Shown here one piece after another: positions 58,788 to 64,000 of a stretch of DNA of 64,000 nucleotides. The notes beneath the pieces were generated by a model that made no database searches, had not been told where the DNA came from, and saw only the letters and a program-made list of their open reading frames with translations. The stretch's first letter is position 1, and every line of letters starts with the position of its first letter. A program made the translations under genes and the position numbers. Origin of the DNA: Colwellia marinimaniae (GTDB lineage Bacteria; Pseudomonadota; Gammaproteobacteria; Enterobacterales; Alteromonadaceae); the NCBI RefSeq assembly GCF_002207865.1, contig NZ_BDQM01000008.1, forward strand, positions 62,001 through 126,000, written 5' to 3'.

Positions 58788-59225
58788 TTAAAACAGTCGC
58801 CAACGACGTTTACGTGCGGTATTTTTATGTTGCCAGCTTACCTCAACTTGAGTCTCGGCTATGACTTTATTATCACTGACTGTACGCAGTTGATACTTAA
58901 TAGTTTTGTTGGATTGAAACTCAACATTTATTAACACTTGGTTATTGTTTTGCCAACAACCTAACTGCTTATTTTTACCTTCTTGATACAAACAAAAACT
59001 TTGCTTGGTCGATGAGTGCCATTGCAATTCTACTGTAGCAAAACAATCGCGCCCTTGTCGTAAGGTGACACACTGCTCGGGTAGGGCGGTAAAAGTTACT
59101 TCAGCATTGTTAGCCGTTTTGACCTCATTAGCGTTAACTTGCCCGGCCAATAAAAAGCTATAGAGCAAGAATAGCGGTACTTTTACATGAGCTATGGCAA
59201 TTCCTTTGCCAACATTAAAATACAT
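58788..59225 (-). CDS. DUF3019 family secreted protein
   Basis: The start is the ATG at 59225, which overlaps the end of the MipA/OmpV gene. The 145-residue protein has a signal sequence (VPLFLLYSFLLAGQVNA) and a beta-rich mature domain. Its four cysteines (PEQCVTLRQGRDCFA, FCLYQEG, LGCWQNN) are typical of DUF3019 and probably form two disulfides. The basic C-terminus (NTARKRRWRLF) borders the inserted element. Its function is unknown. The family is known for its link with MipA/OmpV proteins and two-component systems. Confidence 0.85.
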   Translation of the reverse strand: MYFNVGKGIAIAHVKVPLFLLYSFLLAGQVNANEVKTANNAEVTFTALPEQCVTLRQGRDCFATVELQWHSSTKQSFCLYQEGKNKQLGCWQNNNQVLINVEFQSNKTIKYQLRTVSDNKVIAETQVEVSWQHKNTARKRRWRLF

Positions 59226-60171
59226 AAAGTACCCCAAGCATTACTTGGGTTATATTGTTAGTATCAACCAAGGGACTTGCTTTTACATTTTTTGAAAAAA
59301 GGCTGTGGGTTATGCCAGTATGAAAAGACCAACTTGCTGATATAGGGTATTGCGCATAAATCTCCGCTTGCCCTCTGAAGCCACCTTTAGCGGTATATTC
59401 AGGCCGAGTTTCGCTTACTTCGTTGCTACCAACGCCAATATAGTAATCAATAATATCTTGACTAAAGTAGGTTAAACCGACACCTAGATAAATATCCCAA
59501 TTTCTATAGGGTAATAAATGGCTGTAAAAGCTATCAATAATTAGGCCACTGACATGATCGCCATACTCATCATCACCGGTATGAGCTGAGGCAAGGTCCA
59601 GGGTAAATATGCTATCTTTAAAGTACTGCGAGTAACGTATCGCGAAGCCGATTGTGACTTCACGTTCAGTTAAACCTAACAGTACTTCTTCATCGCCGCC
59701 GCCATAGTCAATGAGTGAGTCTGAGTCATAACCTTGCATATACGCCTTGGCTATCAGATCAAGTTGCCAATTCTGTTCAACAACAAGCTGATAGCCAAAT
59801 TCAGTACCGCCAAGTAAAGCACTTGAGCGTCTTTGATTGCTCTGTAAATAAAATCCTTTATAAGATAGGTCAAATAACAAACCTGGCATAAAGTAGTGCG
59901 ATAGCCCATCTTGTTCTATACCGGCAATAATTGTCGGGTCATAAACTAAAGAGAAATCAAGGGCAAATTGCCATTCAAACTCATCTTTGAGTACTGGTTT
60001 GTTGGCGTTATATTCTTGCTCTGCGCTAAGTTCTAAACTAGCTAGGTGCTCTACGTTATCACTGGTTTCTTGTCCATAACTTAAGCAACTAAACATCAAT
60101 AAGCTAATGGTAACTAGCCAGTGTAAGCCGTGATTCTGTCTTCGTCTGATATTGGTTTTTTTAAAGGCCAT
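59215..60171 (-). CDS. MipA/OmpV family outer-membrane protein
   Basis: The start ATG at 60171 gives 318 residues with a signal sequence (WLVTISLLMFSCLSYGQ). The barrel domain that follows contains GLSHYFMPGLLFDLSYKGFYLQSNQRRSSALLGG-like segments, here GLLFDLSYKGFYLQ and GVGLTYFSQDIID. It ends VMLGVLYVF with the terminal Phe. MipA/OmpV proteins are outer-membrane barrels; some are scaffolds for murein synthesis. The gene overlaps DUF3019, which confirms an operon. Confidence 0.88.
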   Translation of the reverse strand: MAFKKTNIRRRQNHGLHWLVTISLLMFSCLSYGQETSDNVEHLASLELSAEQEYNANKPVLKDEFEWQFALDFSLVYDPTIIAGIEQDGLSHYFMPGLLFDLSYKGFYLQSNQRRSSALLGGTEFGYQLVVEQNWQLDLIAKAYMQGYDSDSLIDYGGGDEEVLLGLTEREVTIGFAIRYSQYFKDSIFTLDLASAHTGDDEYGDHVSGLIIDSFYSHLLPYRNWDIYLGVGLTYFSQDIIDYYIGVGSNEVSETRPEYTAKGGFRGQAEIYAQYPISASWSFHTGITHSLFSKNVKASPLVDTNNITQVMLGVLYVF

Positions 60172-60310
60172 GGTAAAGCACAAAGTAAATTTACAAAAAG
60201 TAACTATATGTTACCACTTTGTAATTATTACTTACGCTTAGCGGTGCAATTTTATTGTTTAAAAAGTGTAAGTAAAACCAATGCCTAAACATCTGGGCTG
60301 AAAACATTTA

Positions 60311-62404
60311 CTAAAAACTCATTTTTAAGCCGATATAAGGGAACATACCAATATCTTCCTCGCCGCTAATATTAAACTCGGTTAAGGTATCACCGTCTTC
60401 TGGCTCATAGTAGTAACCGGAAACATTCTTTTGTGCCATGGCATTAATAATCGCCATGGTCCACTTAGCGTCATTACCCCAGTAGCTAGTTTGGTAATTC
60501 GCTTCTAAGTCTAAGCGATGATAAACCGGTAAGGTTTTTGCGTTTAATTCGCCATACTCAGGTAGGAAGTGCTCGTCATAATCAGGATTTTCACGCAAAC
60601 CAATAATAGGGGTGTATTTCGCGCCGCTTCGCAGGGTAAAGCGTAAACCAAAATCCCAGTGCTCGTTTAACTGATAATTTGCCACGACATTGGCAACCAG
60701 AGGTGTATCTAAGTAATAATCGCTGGTGACATCGGTCAAATCATCAGTACGCTGACTTTGCGACCAACTTAACGATGCCCAACCAAACCAACCGTTTTCG
60801 CGCTCACGCCTAACCAACCACTCAATCCCTTGGGCATCGCCGGAAGTATCGGCGGTATAATTAGCCTGCCAGTCAGTTTCAGCTGTATGTTGATCAATTG
60901 AGCGAGGTAATTTAGTTAACTCTTTATGGTAGATATCAACTGAGGTAAACCATAAGCCGTTTAAGTTATAATCAAAACCTAAAGAATAATGTCTAGCTTG
61001 TGGCGATTTTATTTTAGGGTTACCAAGTTTTGGCAGCACGGTATCTACGTCTGGGAAGCGACTATAGCTTCCTGCTTTTGCTTTTATGGTTAAGCTGTCG
61101 GTGGCCAGCCAATCTAAAGCCAGTCTTGGGTGAATGAAATCTTGCCCGGTATAATCATTACGTTCAGCTCTAATGCCATAGGTTAGTTGCCAGTTAGGGC
61201 TCATTTGCCAAATGTCATGGACATATATGGCAATGTCTTCGTCGCTCAATGAGGAGGTGTCTTGAATTCTGTCGCCTTTAAGGGCATTGCAATCGGCATC
61301 GTTTTCGGTGCAAAAATAGGGAATAATATCGTAACTATAATCGATCTCAGTTTTACTGTAATCAACACCAAAACCGAGTTTGTGATTTTTTAGCCAGCTA
61401 ATTTGTGAGGAAAATCGTACATGGTATTGCTCCTCTTCGACTTCAATAAATTGCCCTTGACCAAATATTTGATCTGTTGTTTCCACTGTATGGCCAGCAA
61501 CCAATTGCATGATTTTTTGTTGTTCACCATAGTATTGCCATGAAAGACTTTGGCTATCAAATTGAGTGGTAATTTTAAAGTCACCAATACTATCGGGATC
61601 AATTCGGCCAGATTCTGTATTCTCTGAAATGTTTATACCAGCGGTATCACTTGCGCCGGAAGCACTCAAGGTAAGCTTATGAGCATCACCGATCAGCCAT
61701 TGATACTTTGCTTGGTAGTCATCACTTATAGGCGCTTTAAAAATGGTGTAACCATCTTCTTCTGTGCCTTCAGGTAGAAATAGGTGAATTTGACTACGAC
61801 GATAAGATAGATAAAAAGCTTGGTCATCAAAGGTTTCACCTTCGACCATAAAACCACTTTTAAGCATGCTTAAATCAACGGTGGTGGCAATTTTTTGCTG
61901 ACGTGGATCACGTAATTTTACATCAAAAATGCCGCCAGTGGCGTTGCCATACTCACTACCAAAAGCGGCTGGGTGTAAGGTGAAATCTTGGATGAGATTT
62001 TCATTAAAAATACTGTCGCCAAATAAATGAAAAATATACGCTACCGGTATGTCATCAATATAAAAAGCGTTATCATCAGGGGAAGAGCCACGTACGGCCG
62101 GTGAGCCACTATCACCGCCAGCATAAACAATGCCAGGTAAGCTATATACTGCGCTTAATGGGTCATTACCAATACCGGCTACACTCATTAATTGTTCGGT
62201 TTGCTCAGTCATTTCACTATTGGCTTGGTTACGCTTTGAGGTCACTTCAATAACCTCAATATCTTGTCCAGTTGTTACGTTCTTATTCTGTTCAGTACTA
62301 CTTTCTTGTTGGCTTTGTGCCACTGCTGCTATGGCTATTTCGGGCACTGCAAAAGTGAACAGAAAAAGTGAGCTGGCCATGCGAGTGACTGATGTTCTTT
62401 TCAT
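60311..62404 (-). CDS. TonB-dependent receptor
   Basis: The 697-residue protein has a signal sequence (SLFLFTFAVPEIAIA). A TonB-box-like stretch (IEVIEVTSKR) and a plug domain follow (about 60-190, MSVAGIGNDPLSAVYSLPGIV, SPAVRGSSPDDNAFYIDDIPV, ATGGIFDVKL). A 22-stranded-barrel-type C-terminal half ends GLKMSF. No carboxypeptidase-like extension is seen. Substrate unknown. It is a single-gene unit. The TonB-like motor at 23320-26018 is of another type and need not power it. Confidence 0.93.
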   Translation of the reverse strand: MKRTSVTRMASSLFLFTFAVPEIAIAAVAQSQQESSTEQNKNVTTGQDIEVIEVTSKRNQANSEMTEQTEQLMSVAGIGNDPLSAVYSLPGIVYAGGDSGSPAVRGSSPDDNAFYIDDIPVAYIFHLFGDSIFNENLIQDFTLHPAAFGSEYGNATGGIFDVKLRDPRQQKIATTVDLSMLKSGFMVEGETFDDQAFYLSYRRSQIHLFLPEGTEEDGYTIFKAPISDDYQAKYQWLIGDAHKLTLSASGASDTAGINISENTESGRIDPDSIGDFKITTQFDSQSLSWQYYGEQQKIMQLVAGHTVETTDQIFGQGQFIEVEEEQYHVRFSSQISWLKNHKLGFGVDYSKTEIDYSYDIIPYFCTENDADCNALKGDRIQDTSSLSDEDIAIYVHDIWQMSPNWQLTYGIRAERNDYTGQDFIHPRLALDWLATDSLTIKAKAGSYSRFPDVDTVLPKLGNPKIKSPQARHYSLGFDYNLNGLWFTSVDIYHKELTKLPRSIDQHTAETDWQANYTADTSGDAQGIEWLVRRERENGWFGWASLSWSQSQRTDDLTDVTSDYYLDTPLVANVVANYQLNEHWDFGLRFTLRSGAKYTPIIGLRENPDYDEHFLPEYGELNAKTLPVYHRLDLEANYQTSYWGNDAKWTMAIINAMAQKNVSGYYYEPEDGDTLTEFNISGEEDIGMFPYIGLKMSF

Positions 62405-62646
62405 GAGTGAGTTGTTCCTGTCGTTTACTAAGGTGTTACCGAACTTTGTTATGGGCTGATTTTGCCAAGCACTGGTGTATTAATCAGTAACCTAAATGTC
62501 GAAAAACTGTCAGTTAACTGTAAGTAAGTGTAAGTTGGGGGTGAAATTGATCTAGCTCATGATACTGCTGGCATTGGATTGACTTGTTAAAGCTTTCTAT
62601 TATTATCTGCTTATATAGGTGTTCAATAGTCATTCAGGTAACTTTT

Positions 62647-63873
62647 ATGTCAAATAGTAAGGTAAAAAAAGTAAGTAAAAACAGCCAAGCAGCTAAGGTG
62701 AAGAAAGTACACTTTAACTGGCAAGACCCATTATTACTTGACTCTCTACTAACAGAAGAAGAGCGTTTAGTGCGTGATAGTGCTCATCAGTATTGCCAAG
62801 AAAAGCTTATGCCACGTATTTTATTAGCGAATCGCCATGAAGTTTTTGATCTTGAAATTATGAAGGAGTTTGGCGCACTTGGTTTACTGGGCGCCACCAT
62901 TGAAGAAAAATACGGTTGTGCGGGTATTAATTATGTTAGTTATGGCTTAATTGCTCGAGAAGTAGAGCGGGTTGATAGTGGTTATCGCAGTGCCATGAGT
63001 GTGCAATCATCACTGGTTATGCATCCTATCCATGCTTATGGCAGTGAAGCGCAAAAAATGAAATATTTACCTAAATTGGCCACCGGTGAATATATCGGTT
63101 GTTTTGGCTTAACTGAACCCAATTCAGGCTCTGATCCCGCCAGTATGGCCAGTAAAGCAGTCGCTGTTGACGGTGGTTATCAACTAAATGGCAGTAAAAT
63201 GTGGATCACTAATTCACCTATTGCCGATGTGTTTATTGTTTGGGCCAAGCTTGAAGGTGTTATTAAGGGCTTTATTCTTGAAAAAGGCATGCCCGGCTTA
63301 TCAGCACCAAAAATTGAAGGTAAGTTCTCGCTGCGTGCGTCTATAACTGGCGAAATTGTTATGGAAAATGTCTTTGTACCGGCTGAAAATATGTTGCCAA
63401 AGGCCAGTGGTTTGTCTGGTCCTTTTGGTTGTTTGAATAAAGCACGTTACGGTATTGCTTGGGGCGCACTGGGCGCCGCGGAGTTTTGTTGGCATGGTGC
63501 GCGTCAGTACACTTTAGATAGAGAGCAATTTGGTAAGCCCTTAGCGGCAACACAATTGATTCAAAAGAAGCTCGCTGATATGCAAACCGAAATTAGTATT
63601 GGCTTGTTGGCTTGCTTGCAAGCAGGGCGGCTGATGGATAGTAATAACTTAGCCCCTGAAGCTATTTCCCTGATCAAGCGTAATTCTTGTGGCAAAGCAC
63701 TAGATATTGCTCGGCAAGCACGAGATATGTACGGTGGCAATGGTATTAGTGATGAGTATCATATTATTCGTCATGTGATGAACCTTGAAGCGGTTAATAC
63801 CTATGAAGGCACCCATGATGTTCATGCCTTAATTTTAGGACGCGCGCAAACGGGCATACAAGCGTTTTTTTAA
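62647..63873 (+). CDS. gcdH: Glutaryl-CoA dehydrogenase-like acyl-CoA dehydrogenase
   Basis: The start is the ATG at 62647; upstream codons in frame are in a poor context. The 408-residue protein has the acyl-CoA dehydrogenase layout: N-terminal helices ([20 protein letters not shown]), flavin-binding [16 protein letters not shown] and [12 protein letters not shown], and the catalytic Glu in [16 protein letters not shown]. The sequence is closest in pattern to GcdH, which oxidises and decarboxylates glutaryl-CoA to crotonyl-CoA in lysine and tryptophan breakdown. There is a charged lysine-rich N-terminal extension of about 25 residues. No CoA-transferase partner is visible before the window ends. 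Confidence 0.9.
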   Translation: MSNSKVKKVSKNSQAAKVKKVHFNWQDPLLLDSLLTEEERLVRDSAHQYCQEKLMPRILLANRHEVFDLEIMKEFGALGLLGATIEEKYGCAGINYVSYGLIAREVERVDSGYRSAMSVQSSLVMHPIHAYGSEAQKMKYLPKLATGEYIGCFGLTEPNSGSDPASMASKAVAVDGGYQLNGSKMWITNSPIADVFIVWAKLEGVIKGFILEKGMPGLSAPKIEGKFSLRASITGEIVMENVFVPAENMLPKASGLSGPFGCLNKARYGIAWGALGAAEFCWHGARQYTLDREQFGKPLAATQLIQKKLADMQTEISIGLLACLQAGRLMDSNNLAPEAISLIKRNSCGKALDIARQARDMYGGNGISDEYHIIRHVMNLEAVNTYEGTHDVHALILGRAQTGIQAFF

Positions 63874-64000
63874 CACTCATTGTGGTACTTACTCCCGCTC
63901 GGTTGCATTAATGCCACAAGTACTAAAGTCTCTTAAAAAGGCGGTAAATAACAGTTTGTCTATATTTTCCATAAGTGATTTACTTGGGATAGGTAATTAA

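Noticed and set aside
58570..58803. A 77-residue open frame on the minus strand
   Set aside because: It lies almost wholly inside the inverted-repeat element and has no coding pattern.

Overview
The window looks like chromosomal DNA of a marine gammaproteobacterium of the order Alteromonadales, most like Colwellia. I infer this from the protein sequences of the housekeeping genes, AT-leaning base composition (judged by eye, not counted), arginine succinyltransferase and MipA/DUF3019 loci typical of that group, and several dispersed small inverted-repeat elements. No rRNA, tRNA, CRISPR array, transposase gene or prophage was seen.

Layout. (1) 1-2190: distal end of the alpha ribosomal operon (rpsD, rpoA, rplQ) with its terminator. 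(2) 2247-4231: a PrkB-type kinase behind a good sigma-70 promoter, then an ApbE-type flavin transferase. (3) 4338-26018: the most interesting part, an envelope locus of two divergent operons. The leftward operon encodes a DUF1588-like c-type cytochrome, a lipoprotein with two haem-binding modules and a LamG-like region, and a Tat-exported DUF1501 protein. The rightward operon of 15 genes encodes a beta-propeller c-type cytochrome lipoprotein, two beta-barrel proteins, a TlpA-like thioredoxin, a tiny DUF4266 lipoprotein ending in GGGGCGCN, a DUF3570 outer-membrane protein, a coiled-coil protein, three TPR-type proteins, a small secreted protein and an ExbB-ExbD-ExbD-TonB-like motor. It reads as an uncharacterised trans-envelope machine that joins extracytoplasmic redox proteins to a proton-motive-force motor. 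(4) 26075-28113: speD, an OsmC-like gene, a small inverted-repeat element and a DUF3802 gene. (5) 28245-35592: arginine succinyltransferase pathway (astC-astA-astD-astE; astB absent), an HDOD protein and a pabA/trpG-type amidotransferase. (6) 35784-39522: a porin with a perfect FNR-type site upstream, a frameshifted glutaredoxin gene, and glnK-amtB with NtrC and sigma-54 sites. (7) 39641-42108: a secreted cyclophilin with a C-terminal sorting-like tail, a small outer-membrane-type protein and a cytochrome c pseudogene split by a 169-bp inverted-repeat element with an 8-bp target duplication. (8) 42222-58524: signal transduction: a TPR-GGDEF diguanylate cyclase, two OmpR-type two-component systems, two spondin-domain proteins, and a CheR/CheB/hybrid-kinase cluster. 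(9) 58575-64000: a second copy of the inverted-repeat element, DUF3019 and MipA/OmpV genes, a TonB-dependent receptor, and a glutaryl-CoA-dehydrogenase-like gene.

How the genes work together. The ast genes degrade arginine to glutamate and succinate, and glnK-amtB handles ammonium uptake under nitrogen limitation. The region 44953-58524 is a sensory block in which each regulator pair lies beside the envelope proteins it may control. The large locus in (3) has the parts list of a system crossing both membranes: an inner-membrane motor, periplasmic TPR scaffold and lipoproteins, thiol-redox and haem proteins, and outer-membrane barrels. Its substrate or output cannot be read from the sequence.
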